Positions 14,129 through 21,791 of a DNA stretch of 21,791 bases are shown here, piece by piece. The stretch spans positions 14,789 through 36,579 of the forward strand of contig JAHFKB010000003.1 of the NCBI GenBank assembly GCA_023245565.1. Reading direction: 5' to 3'. The notes beneath the pieces were generated by a model that saw nothing but the letters and a program-made list of their open reading frames with translations, searched no databases and was not told where the DNA came from. Both the position numbers and the translations under genes were made by a program. The stretch's first letter is position 1; each line of letters opens with the position of its first letter. The stretch comes from an archaeon (GTDB taxonomy: Archaea > Nanobdellota > Nanobdellia > SCGC-AAA011-G17 > GW2011-AR18).

Positions 14129-16141
14129 ATGCAAAAAGGAAGAACTTTATTATTTTTAATTTTTATTCAATTTCTTCTAATTATTTCTCTTATTAATGCT
14201 GTAGAACTTAATACTCAAAGTACAAGCAATAGTTTATGTCCTAGAGAAACAGGACAATTTACACATACAATTAGAAATGATAATAATGTTGTTAGAGAAT
14301 ATACTTTAAGTGCTAAAGGAAATGCAGCTGCATGGACAACAATAACTCCAAGTGGTTTTATTTTAGCACCAGGAGAACAAAAAAATTTCTTTACATATGT
14401 AACACCTTCTCAATCAGCAGAGTCAGGCAATTATGAATTACAAATTGAAGCTAGTTCACAATTAGATTCAAAAATAATTTCTCATGTAGTAACAATTAAA
14501 AATTGTTATGGTGTTAATATTAATCCTATGGCTAATAAAATATCTTCTTGTCCTAGTGATGCAATTCAATATAATATTAGATTAAGTAATAATGGAGAAT
14601 ATATAGAAACATTTCACTTAACTCTAACAGGAAATCTTGCTTCTAGTTCAAGCTTAAGTGATAACTTAGTTATACTTAGAAAAGGAGAAAATAAAAATAT
14701 TTTAATATTTGTAAATTCACCTAAAGAATCTGGAGAATATACTTTATCTTTAGCTGCAGAATCTGAAAGTGGAAGAGTAAGACAATCAGTTCCTTTATTT
14801 TTAACTGTAAATCCTTGTTATGATTTCAAACTTACAATTAATGGCAATAACACATACAGTATGTGTGACAGAAGTTATGTTGTTATACCTTTAAATTTAA
14901 AAAATGATGGAACTACAATAAATAATTACAAAGTAAATGTTGATGGACCAATATGGGCAAGAGCTGAAAAAACTGAATTTACATTAAGAGATAAAGAAGC
15001 TAGAAGTTTTAATTTAATATTTGCTCCAGATTATGGAACTGCTGGAGAATATGCAGTAAGATTAAATTTAATTCCAGAGAGTGGAAATGTTAAATCAGTA
15101 ACAGATTTTGCAGTTACAGTCAGAAAATGTCATTCTGTTAATGCTAAATTCCTAATTGAAAAAGCAGATGCATGTAAAGGAACAACAAATAATTATGAAG
15201 CAATTATAACTAATGATGGTGAAATAAAAAAAGCATATAGAATAGAATTAGACAGCCCACCATGGACAAATTTTGATGAAAGAGATAGAACATTTATACT
15301 ATCACCAAAATCTGAAAAGAAAATAATCATAACAGGCTCACCAACAAATAATGTTGAAGAACAAAATTATGCTGTAAAATTGAAAGTTGCTGCAACAGAT
15401 GAAAGTGGAGTAGCAGTTAAAGATGAATCTGAATTAATATTAAAAGTAAAAAATGCAGATGATTGTTATAAAACAAGCATAAATACAAAATATAAAGATC
15501 TAATTGTTTACTATGATTCAAGTATCGCAGTACCTATAGAAATAAGAAATGATGGTTTAAGAAATGCAGAATTTACATTATTTTTAAGTGGAAATGCTGC
15601 TACTTTTTCAACAATAAAACCAAGTGCTTTAACTATTCAACCTGGAAAAAGTGAATTTGTTTTTCTTTACATAGCACCAAATATTAATATAAAACTTGGC
15701 AATTATGATGCAGCATTATCATTAAATGTAAAGGGTGGACCAGTATTAGCAACACAACAATTTAATATTGAAGTAACTAATGTAAAAGGTAGAGCAACAA
15801 TATTACAGCCACAAATTATTTCTAATCAACAAAATCAAACAACACAAGAAGTTTCTTCATTCCAAAAATTAAAATCTTGGTTTAAAACTACATTCTTAGG
15901 TTCAGATCAAAATAGAATAAAATTTTCAAATAATACAGCAGTTATTACAGTAGCTGAAGATAAAAATCAAAGTTTTTTAAATAAATATAAATATTATATC
16001 TTAGGAACAATAATAATTTTATTAGTAATAATTTTATTAGTAATATTATTTACAGATAAAAAAGATTCAAATCCTAAGAAAAAAAAGAATAAGAAAAACG
16101 AAGATATAGATAATATAAAAGAAAAGGTTGATGAAGAGTGA
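14129..16141 (+). CDS. Membrane-anchored surface protein with Cys-bracketed beta-sandwich repeats
   Basis: Using the ATG at 14129 this is a 670-residue protein. It has a signal peptide (MQKGRTLLFLIFIQFLL..., likely cut near LINA) and about five repeats of 100-110 residues resembling CARDB/NEW3 domains (I/L-R/K-N-D/N-G motifs, PGE/PGK before a FFTYV-type strand). Repeats begin and end with Cys: SLCPRE, KNCYGVNI, SSCPSD, NPCYDFKL, SMCDRS, RKCHSVNA, DACKGT, DDCYKTSI. This suggests regular disulfides joining adjacent domains. A long hydrophobic helix (YYILGTIIILLVIILL..., near 625-645) and a very Lys-rich cytoplasmic tail follow. It lies 26 bases after the preceding surface protein, in one transcription unit with it. 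A role in envelope structure is inferred. Confidence 0.85.
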   Translation: MQKGRTLLFLIFIQFLLIISLINAVELNTQSTSNSLCPRETGQFTHTIRNDNNVVREYTLSAKGNAAAWTTITPSGFILAPGEQKNFFTYVTPSQSAESGNYELQIEASSQLDSKIISHVVTIKNCYGVNINPMANKISSCPSDAIQYNIRLSNNGEYIETFHLTLTGNLASSSSLSDNLVILRKGENKNILIFVNSPKESGEYTLSLAAESESGRVRQSVPLFLTVNPCYDFKLTINGNNTYSMCDRSYVVIPLNLKNDGTTINNYKVNVDGPIWARAEKTEFTLRDKEARSFNLIFAPDYGTAGEYAVRLNLIPESGNVKSVTDFAVTVRKCHSVNAKFLIEKADACKGTTNNYEAIITNDGEIKKAYRIELDSPPWTNFDERDRTFILSPKSEKKIIITGSPTNNVEEQNYAVKLKVAATDESGVAVKDESELILKVKNADDCYKTSINTKYKDLIVYYDSSIAVPIEIRNDGLRNAEFTLFLSGNAATFSTIKPSALTIQPGKSEFVFLYIAPNINIKLGNYDAALSLNVKGGPVLATQQFNIEVTNVKGRATILQPQIISNQQNQTTQEVSSFQKLKSWFKTTFLGSDQNRIKFSNNTAVITVAEDKNQSFLNKYKYYILGTIIILLVIILLVILFTDKKDSNPKKKKNKKNEDIDNIKEKVDEE

Positions 16142-16144
16142 ATA

Positions 16145-17011
16145 ATGCCTCAAGTAAATCATCTAATTGAAGAGGTTCTAGATTCAGCATTTAATTTAAT
16201 TAATCCAAATCTAAATAAAATTTCCAAAGCTTGTTGTTTAGGTGTATCTCCAGTTACATATTCAGGAATTATTCGTGGTAAAAATATGTCATTGGATAAA
16301 ATTAAAGATCTTGCATCAAGACTTTATCCTAATGATAAAGAGAAAAAGATAGAATTAGAAAATAAATTAATAGAATATTGTGGCTTAAATGAAAAAAGAG
16401 TATTAATTAATTCAGAATATAATTTTTATAATATTTTTTCTCAATTAGGAAATGATGCAGTTTTATTTACAGAAATAAATGTATTTCCAAGAGAGCATCC
16501 ATCTTACGGAAAATATTCTAAGTTAACAGAAATAATTAGTATAGGAATAGCAAAAGGATTAAATTATGCTTTATTTCAATCAATAAAATCTAGAGAATTA
16601 ACAAAAGCTGTTGAAGAGTTATATGAAACTACTTTAGATTTAGTATGTAAAAATTCTAGTTTAAATAGAAAGGCAGCAAAAAAACAAATAGTTCTTTATC
16701 AAACAGATAGAGATTTACAAGAAGATCAATCTTTAATAAGAAATAGTAGAAAATTCTATATTTCTTCATTAGAAAAAGAAAAACTTTATGCATGGGCGCA
16801 GCCAACAATAGGAATAGAAGATCCAACTATTGTAAATTTATCAAACTCGAAAAGCCATATTGAGAGGTTCCTTATGAGATTAAATCCAATAATTAATTAC
16901 TTTAAAATTGAAAAAAAATTACCAAGTACAAAAGAAGAATTAAGAGAAGCTTATGAAAAATATCATATTGAAGTAATAAATAGAAAAAAACAAAGATGGT
17001 GTTTAAAATAA
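16145..17011 (+). CDS. Putative HTH-domain protein of unknown function
   Basis: This 288-residue soluble protein starts 3 bases after the preceding stop, so it is probably co-transcribed with the surface proteins; a GAGTGA stretch just before the start may serve as a weak Shine-Dalgarno. Residues about 1-75 look like an XRE-type helix-turn-helix: LNKISKACCLGVSPVTYSGIIRGKNMSLDKIKDLASRL has the scaffold helix, turn and recognition-helix rhythm followed by a K-x-x-x-L helix. The remainder (about 85-288) is helical/alpha-beta with no recognised motif and ends in a basic tail (NRKKQRWCLK). A regulator is plausible but unproven. Confidence 0.65.
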   Translation: MPQVNHLIEEVLDSAFNLINPNLNKISKACCLGVSPVTYSGIIRGKNMSLDKIKDLASRLYPNDKEKKIELENKLIEYCGLNEKRVLINSEYNFYNIFSQLGNDAVLFTEINVFPREHPSYGKYSKLTEIISIGIAKGLNYALFQSIKSRELTKAVEELYETTLDLVCKNSSLNRKAAKKQIVLYQTDRDLQEDQSLIRNSRKFYISSLEKEKLYAWAQPTIGIEDPTIVNLSNSKSHIERFLMRLNPIINYFKIEKKLPSTKEELREAYEKYHIEVINRKKQRWCLK

Positions 17012-18064
17012 ATGATAAATGAAAAAACTGATTGGGATTTATTAACATTAGATGGTTTAGGTGAATTAATTCTTGATATAATAGATTATTCTCATGTTTC
17101 AATTGATACTAAAAAAGCTTGGATAAATTTTAAACCTAAAAATGACTATAAACTAAATTTTCGTGTAGGTCCTAGCGATATTGAAAACATATTAAAATTA
17201 TATGCAAACGAGAAAGAAGCTTTTATGGCTATAACAATAGCAAAAAAACTGGGTTTTGAAAAAGATCTTATAGAGATTCTCACTGAAAAAAAAATATTTG
17301 ATGAAGCAGCATTTTTAGCTAGACATGTTGGAATGAAAGAAAAAGCCAATGAGTTATTTATAGAATATGCAAGAAATTTAGGTACTATTAATCTTTATAG
17401 TTATTTACAAGATAAAATACAAGAAATGAGATCTGAAGAAGTAATACAACTTTTAAATTCTCCAGAAGAAATATTTAAAAAAATATATTCAAAAGAAATT
17501 AAACCATTAGTTAATAAATTAAGAGAAAATGAATTTATAGAAAAAATAAGATCTGCAAAAATTCTTAGTGAAAAAATTTCTATGCAAAATTACAGAATAG
17601 TAGCAAAATGGGGAGAGCAAATGTCATTAGCAAAAAAATCAGGATGCACAATAAAAATTTTAAAAGAATATAATATTGAGAAAAAAATTTATGAAACTGC
17701 AAAACTTGCTAAATCTCAAGGATTAGAAATTAAAGCAAGAGAATTATTTAATCAAGTTATTTCACTATATGAAAAAGAATGTGAATATATCATGGCTGCC
17801 GAAGTATTTGAAGAAGAAAAATTATTTGATAGGGCTTTTAAAAATTATGAGAAAGAAAGAAATTTGTTTTTTGCATTAAGTACAGCTGAAAAAAATAATA
17901 TTTTTGATAAAGCAATGGTATTTGCAGAACAAATAGGTAATTTCCAAAAAGCAAGTGAATATGCAGAAAAAATAAATGATGAAAAAAGATTATTATTATA
18001 TAATAATATTATTGATTTAGTTGAGGGTTTTAAAACAAGATCTAATCAAAAAGTAGTTGCTTAA
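17012..18064 (+). CDS. Helical-repeat (TPR-like) protein of unknown function
   Basis: The ATG follows the preceding TAA directly, with zero spacing, so translation is probably coupled. The 350-residue protein is almost all helix. From about residue 55 it shows paired helices with small residues at turn positions (EAFMAITIAKKLGFEKD, FDEAAFLARHVGMKEKANELF, YIMAAEVFEEEKLFDRAFKNY, FALSTAEKNNIFDKAMVFAEQIGNFQKASEYAEK). These resemble TPR/clathrin-like alpha-solenoid repeats used for protein binding. No signal peptide, membrane segment or catalytic motif is seen. It ends in the TTAA palindrome at 18061-18064 that also supplies the SMC stop codon. Confidence 0.65.
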   Translation: MINEKTDWDLLTLDGLGELILDIIDYSHVSIDTKKAWINFKPKNDYKLNFRVGPSDIENILKLYANEKEAFMAITIAKKLGFEKDLIEILTEKKIFDEAAFLARHVGMKEKANELFIEYARNLGTINLYSYLQDKIQEMRSEEVIQLLNSPEEIFKKIYSKEIKPLVNKLRENEFIEKIRSAKILSEKISMQNYRIVAKWGEQMSLAKKSGCTIKILKEYNIEKKIYETAKLAKSQGLEIKARELFNQVISLYEKECEYIMAAEVFEEEKLFDRAFKNYEKERNLFFALSTAEKNNIFDKAMVFAEQIGNFQKASEYAEKINDEKRLLLYNNIIDLVEGFKTRSNQKVVA

Positions 18065-21000
18065 ACTTTCAAACTAACAACCTTACTTACATTATCTTGC
18101 ATTGATACACCATAAATTGAATTAGCTTCTGATATAATATTATCATTATGACTTATTACTAAATATTGTGCCTTAGAAGCATATTTCTCTATTAATTTTG
18201 ACAATAATTCTGAATTTCTCTTATCTAAAGCAGCATCTACTTCATCTAGTAAATAAAATGGTGAAGGATCATATTCTTGTATTGCAAAAATAAATGCTAA
18301 AGCTGCCATAGTCTTTTCTCCACCAGATAAACTTCTTATATCTAAAAATTTACTTCCAGCAACTCTAACTTGAATATCAATACCACCCTCAAAAGGATTT
18401 TCTTTATTTTCTAATTGTATATCTGCCTCACCTTTCGAAGTTAATTGATTAAATATTTCTCTAAAGTTTTTAACAATAGTATTATAAGTTTTCATAAATA
18501 TATCTTTCTTCTTGCTCTCAACTTCTGTCATCATTTTAAGAACATCTTCTTTTTCTAATTTTAATTTATTAACTTTCTCTAGTATTTTAGAATATTCTTC
18601 TTGAATTTGTTCATAGACTTCTAATGCGCGTAAATTAACATTACCAATACTATTCAATATTTTTTCATCTTCTTTAATTTTTACTCTTAATTCTTCTATA
18701 GATAATCCTCTTTTAATTTTAGCTTCAATATATGGTTCAAATTCTTTTTGTAAAGCTTCTAATTCAGCAATAGCTTTAGCTCTGTCTATATTGATAGCAT
18801 TTAATCTCTGATCATTTGATTTTAATTTTTCTTCTTCTCTAGCAATATCTGTCTCTATGTTTTGTATTTTTTCAACTAATTTATTTCTTTTAGCTATTAA
18901 ATCTTTGAAATTAGAATAAAATTTCTTTTCTTCAGATTCTTTAATTTTTAATTCTTGCTCTCTTTTCTTTAATAATTCTTTTACATTAGCTAATTCTTTC
19001 ATAAAATCTTCATATTCTTTATCTTGTTGTTTAATAATTTTTTCAGTTTTATCTTTTTCAGGAACTAACATAGAGTTTATCTGAGCATCAATGTTTTTTA
19101 TATTTCCATTAATCTCTAATAATTTTTCTTTAACTTTTAATTTCTGTTCTTCTAAATTTTCTAAATTCTTAGATAAACCAGGATCAGCAAGTTTTTCTTT
19201 AATTTTTTGTTTCTTAATTTTATCATTTTCTAAATCTTTATTTAGATTCTTAAATTTACCATCAATATTTAATAAATCCTTATCTAATTTCTTTTGTTCA
19301 TCAATAAGTTCTTTCTTATTATCAATTAAATTACTTGTGTCAAAATCTAAATTAAGAGATTTTTCTAACTTAATTATGTCAGCTTCTAAATTAGCTCTTT
19401 GTTCTCTTAAACTTCTTATTAATTCTTCACCACTAATTTTCTTTGCTTCAATATGACTAAGAAGAGTTTTTTGTTTTTTTAATTCTTCTTCAATTTTTTC
19501 TAAGTTTTCATCAACTTCTTTTTCTTTAAATCCAAAACCAGTTCTCTGATTTCTATAACCTCCAACCATTGCACCAGAAGGTTCTAATAAATCTCCTTGA
19601 AGAGTTACCATTCTAGCTCTTCCTATTCCTAGTTTTCTACCAGTCTCTATATCATCTATAATTAAAGTAGAACCCAAAGTATAAGAAAATACATCTTTAT
19701 ATTTTGGATCATATTTTACAAGATCTAAAGCTAAACCATAAACTCCTTTTTGATTTAATAAGTCTTTAACTCCTGTTTCAATAATTCTAGATTTTATTTT
19801 ATTCAATGGTAAAAATGTAGCTACTCCTAATTTACTATTTTTCAAATGTTCAATACATTTTTGAGCTGTTGAATCTGTATCTACTACAATACTATTAATT
19901 CTAGAACCAGCTGAAATTTCTAAAGCTAAAGAATATTTATTTTCAATTTCTCCAAGATTAGCAATAGTTCCAAAAATACCTTTAAATGTATTTTTTAATT
20001 CTAATATTTTTCTTACAGCTAAATCTCCCAGAGTTCTTTCTTGTATTCCTATTTGTCTTGATCTTAATTTAGCAACTTCTTCTAAGTTTTTAGAAATATC
20101 TTGTCTAAGACCATTTAATTGTAAAGCATAAGAAGAGTCTTCATTTAAACTTTTAGATAATTTTTCATTTAATTCTTTTAAATTTTTCTTATTATTTTTT
20201 AATTCATCTAATTCTTTTCCATTACTTTTTAAAGAATTAAGTCTCTCTTCTATTGCATTTAATTTAAAACCTACTTGATCTTTATTTCTTATAATAATTT
20301 GTTTTTCTTCATTTATTTTACCTAATTCTAACAATATTAGATCTATGGACTTATCTACTTCTTCTAATGACTTATTGATATTGGCATCTACTCCATGTTT
20401 TTCTTTAAATAACTCTAATTGTTTCTGAAGGTCTTTTTCTTCATTACCAATATATTTTACTTTTTGTTCATATTCATTCTTCTTTGTTTTTAGATCTTTT
20501 ATTTTATCTTCAACTTCTTTTATATTAATACCAAGTTGATCTTTTCTTAATTTTATTTTGCCTAATTCATTTTGACAAACTTCTAGTCTAGAATTAGCTT
20601 TAACAATCTCAGTTTTTAATTCTTCAATTTCTTTTCTTAAAACTATCTGATCTTTCTCTCCCTTAACTTCTACTTCATTATTTATTTTACTTATTTCATC
20701 TTTATTTAATTGAATTTTCTGTTTTAATTCTAAAATCTCTTGATTTATTTTTCCAGTTTTTTCTTCAGATTCTTTTTTTCTTTTTTCTATCTCACTAACT
20801 TTTTCTTCTTTATCTTTTACTTGTAAGTGAATCAAAGTTGCTTTTTGATCTTTTAAATTTTCTTGTATTTCTTTATATTTTATAGCTTGATCTCTTTCTT
20901 TTTTTAACTCTCTTAAATTAACTTCTCTTTCAGTTAAAATAATTTCAGCTTCATTTAATTTAGTATCAACCTTACCTAATTCAGTTAAACATTTTTCTTT

Positions 21001-21522
21001 TTTCTCTTCATAAACAGATATTCCAGATATTTCTTCAATAACAGCCCTTCTTTCTATTGGTTTCATTTCAGCTAAAGAAACAATGTCCCCTTGTAAAACA
21101 ATATTATGTCCATCTGGATCTAATCTAGAAGAATTTAATAAATCTAAAACTTGTTGTCTAGTTCTAGTTTCTTCATTTATTTTATAAACACTAGTACCAT
21201 TTTGTTTAACTATTCTTGTTATTCTAACTTCTTTATCTTTAATTGAAAATTTTCCTTCTGAATTATCAAATTCTATTGTAACTTCAGCTTCTTTAGCAGG
21301 ACTTCCTTTTTTACCACCATTAAAAATTAAATTGGCAGATTTTTCAGCCCTCATCTCATGAGCAGAAGATTTACCAAGAACAAAACAAATACTATCACTA
21401 ACATTAGTTTTTCCAGATCCATTTGGACCTATTATACAATTAAAACCATTGCCAAAAACCAACTCTGTTTTATTTGCAAATGACTTAAAACCTTTAATAA
21501 TTAGTCTTTTAATAATCACCAT
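18061..21522 (-). CDS. smc: Chromosome segregation protein SMC
   Basis: This is a 1153-residue, full-length SMC ATPase. The N-terminal Walker A GPNGSGKT lies at 32-39 and the Q-loop HNIVLQGD near Q144. A long Lys/Glu coiled coil follows from about 165 to 500. The hinge (about 505-660) shows GIFGTIANLGEI, INSIVVDT and LEPSGAMVGGYRNQ. A second coiled coil precedes the C-terminal signature LSGGEK (about 1065) and Walker B FYLLDEVDAALD (catalytic Glu about 1094), then a conserved VISH. SMC dimers organise and segregate the chromosome. No ScpA or ScpB gene is next to it. A TATA-like element lies about 31 bases upstream of the ATG. Rad50 is excluded by the lack of a CxxC zinc hook and the presence of a globular SMC hinge. 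Confidence 0.96.
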   Translation of the reverse strand: MVIIKRLIIKGFKSFANKTELVFGNGFNCIIGPNGSGKTNVSDSICFVLGKSSAHEMRAEKSANLIFNGGKKGSPAKEAEVTIEFDNSEGKFSIKDKEVRITRIVKQNGTSVYKINEETRTRQQVLDLLNSSRLDPDGHNIVLQGDIVSLAEMKPIERRAVIEEISGISVYEEKKEKCLTELGKVDTKLNEAEIILTEREVNLRELKKERDQAIKYKEIQENLKDQKATLIHLQVKDKEEKVSEIEKRKKESEEKTGKINQEILELKQKIQLNKDEISKINNEVEVKGEKDQIVLRKEIEELKTEIVKANSRLEVCQNELGKIKLRKDQLGINIKEVEDKIKDLKTKKNEYEQKVKYIGNEEKDLQKQLELFKEKHGVDANINKSLEEVDKSIDLILLELGKINEEKQIIIRNKDQVGFKLNAIEERLNSLKSNGKELDELKNNKKNLKELNEKLSKSLNEDSSYALQLNGLRQDISKNLEEVAKLRSRQIGIQERTLGDLAVRKILELKNTFKGIFGTIANLGEIENKYSLALEISAGSRINSIVVDTDSTAQKCIEHLKNSKLGVATFLPLNKIKSRIIETGVKDLLNQKGVYGLALDLVKYDPKYKDVFSYTLGSTLIIDDIETGRKLGIGRARMVTLQGDLLEPSGAMVGGYRNQRTGFGFKEKEVDENLEKIEEELKKQKTLLSHIEAKKISGEELIRSLREQRANLEADIIKLEKSLNLDFDTSNLIDNKKELIDEQKKLDKDLLNIDGKFKNLNKDLENDKIKKQKIKEKLADPGLSKNLENLEEQKLKVKEKLLEINGNIKNIDAQINSMLVPEKDKTEKIIKQQDKEYEDFMKELANVKELLKKREQELKIKESEEKKFYSNFKDLIAKRNKLVEKIQNIETDIAREEEKLKSNDQRLNAINIDRAKAIAELEALQKEFEPYIEAKIKRGLSIEELRVKIKEDEKILNSIGNVNLRALEVYEQIQEEYSKILEKVNKLKLEKEDVLKMMTEVESKKKDIFMKTYNTIVKNFREIFNQLTSKGEADIQLENKENPFEGGIDIQVRVAGSKFLDIRSLSGGEKTMAALAFIFAIQEYDPSPFYLLDEVDAALDKRNSELLSKLIEKYASKAQYLVISHNDNIISEANSIYGVSMQDNVSKVVSLKV

Positions 21523-21544
21523 CTTCTTTAAATCTTTAACAGGT

Positions 21545-21560
21545 AATTTATTTATAAACT
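21545..21560 (-). promoter_or_regulatory. TATA box of smc
   Basis: On the minus strand AGTTTATAAATAAATT is centred about 31 bases before the ATG at 21522. Confidence 0.45.
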
Positions 21561-21624
21561 TTTTGTAAAATTATAGCATATAAATCCTATAACATTAAAT
21601 TTTAATAATTATAAACCTCATAAA

Positions 21625-21681
21625 ATGGTAAATAAAGGCTTTATAATGGTAAAATATAAAGTTATTGATTAGTGTTACCAT
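21625..21681. repeat. Three copies of ATGGTAA-type heptamer upstream of smc
   Basis: ATGGTAAA occurs at 21625-21632 and 21646-21653, exactly 21 bases apart. Its inverted form TTACCAT lies at 21675-21681. Spacing by two helical turns in a non-coding region between two promoters suggests possible protein-binding sites. The sequence is short and AT-rich, so chance is possible. Confidence 0.25.
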
Positions 21682-21706
21682 TGGAGAGTAGACATATACC
21701 AAAAAG

Positions 21707-21714
21707 TTTATATA
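21707..21714 (+). promoter_or_regulatory. TATA box for a transcript running off the right edge
   Basis: TTTATATA, in the context GTTTATATATGA, predicts transcription starting about 25 bases later, near 21736, just ahead of the strong stem-loop at 21749-21784. Confidence 0.4.
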
Positions 21715-21748
21715 TGAGTAAGTATACAATAATATATCACCTCTTTTT

Positions 21749-21784
21749 CCCAGGGAGAAGATTCTTCGGAATCTAATCCTTGGG
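21749..21784 (+). ncRNA. Strong stem-loop with UUCG tetraloop (structured RNA, leader or terminator)
   Basis: The lower stem CCCAGGGA (21749-21756) pairs with TCCTTGGG (21777-21784) over 8 pairs with one G-T wobble. A small GA/AA internal loop follows. The upper stem AGATTC (21759-21764) pairs with GAATCT (21769-21774), capped by TTCG with the closing C-G pair typical of extra-stable loops. TTTTATA follows. This could be the start of a non-coding RNA gene, a structured mRNA leader, or a terminator-like hairpin. The window ends before this can be settled. Confidence 0.55.
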
Positions 21785-21791
21785 TTTTATA

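Larger units (their letters stand above)
21523..21791. other. 269-base non-coding region upstream of smc
   Basis: I see no convincing gene here. It holds the smc promoter, the three ATGGTAA-type heptamers, a plus-strand TATA box and the UUCG stem-loop, in an otherwise featureless AT-rich background. Confidence 0.6.

Noticed and set aside
19091..19456. 121-codon plus-strand frame inside smc
   Set aside because: It is antisense to the coiled-coil part of SMC; its Phe/Ser/Leu-rich composition is the mirror of Lys/Glu-rich codons.
21601..21743. Minus-strand frame of about 41 codons following GAGGTGAT
   Set aside because: It would need a TTG start, is only Tyr/Phe/Ile-rich as expected from translated AT-rich DNA, and overlaps promoter elements.

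Overview
The window is a very AT-rich, gene-dense stretch of an archaeal chromosome, most likely from a DPANN-type lineage (Pacearchaeota/Woesearchaeota-like; this placement is inference). The archaeal signs are: a tRNA-Trp whose sequence only folds as a tRNA if two bulge-helix-bulge type introns are removed; TATA-box-like elements 23-31 bases ahead of most start codons with no Shine-Dalgarno (leaderless transcripts); a secreted PKD/CARDB-type envelope; and very tight convergent gene ends. The left edge cuts a gene. The right edge cuts a 269-base non-coding region that ends in a strong UUCG-capped stem-loop.

Layout. Bases 1-3443 hold the end of an unknown gene, a non-phosphorylating glyceraldehyde-3-phosphate dehydrogenase (gapN), a small possibly receiver-like protein, a DUF1858 + A-type Fe-S carrier-like fusion, and an unknown minus-strand protein. 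Bases 3525-4867 hold thioredoxin reductase (trxB) facing an unknown minus-strand gene. Bases 4944-7732 are the most unusual part: two neighbouring genes encode three copies of a module resembling the DNA-binding domain IV of bacterial DnaA (DHTT motif kept in two of three copies), followed by an unknown 285-residue protein and, convergent to it, a bacterial-style ECF sigma factor. Bases 7767-9518 hold endonuclease III and a D-Ala-D-Ala-ligase-like ATP-grasp enzyme. The twice-interrupted tRNA-Trp gene lies at 9569-9710.

Bases 9797-18064 look like an envelope cluster. It starts with a secreted protein carrying eight PKD domains, with recent internal DNA duplications. Two C-terminally anchored surface proteins built of immunoglobulin-like domains follow, the first with a long leader and a strong Shine-Dalgarno. 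A putative HTH protein and a helical-repeat protein, tightly packed behind them, end the cluster. Bases 18061-21522 on the minus strand encode a full-length SMC protein.

The best candidates for something undescribed are the DnaA-domain-IV-like module family and the sigma factor, both bacterial-type DNA/transcription parts in an archaeal setting and next to each other, and the double-intron tRNA-Trp. All functional statements come from reading motifs by eye; no database search was run.
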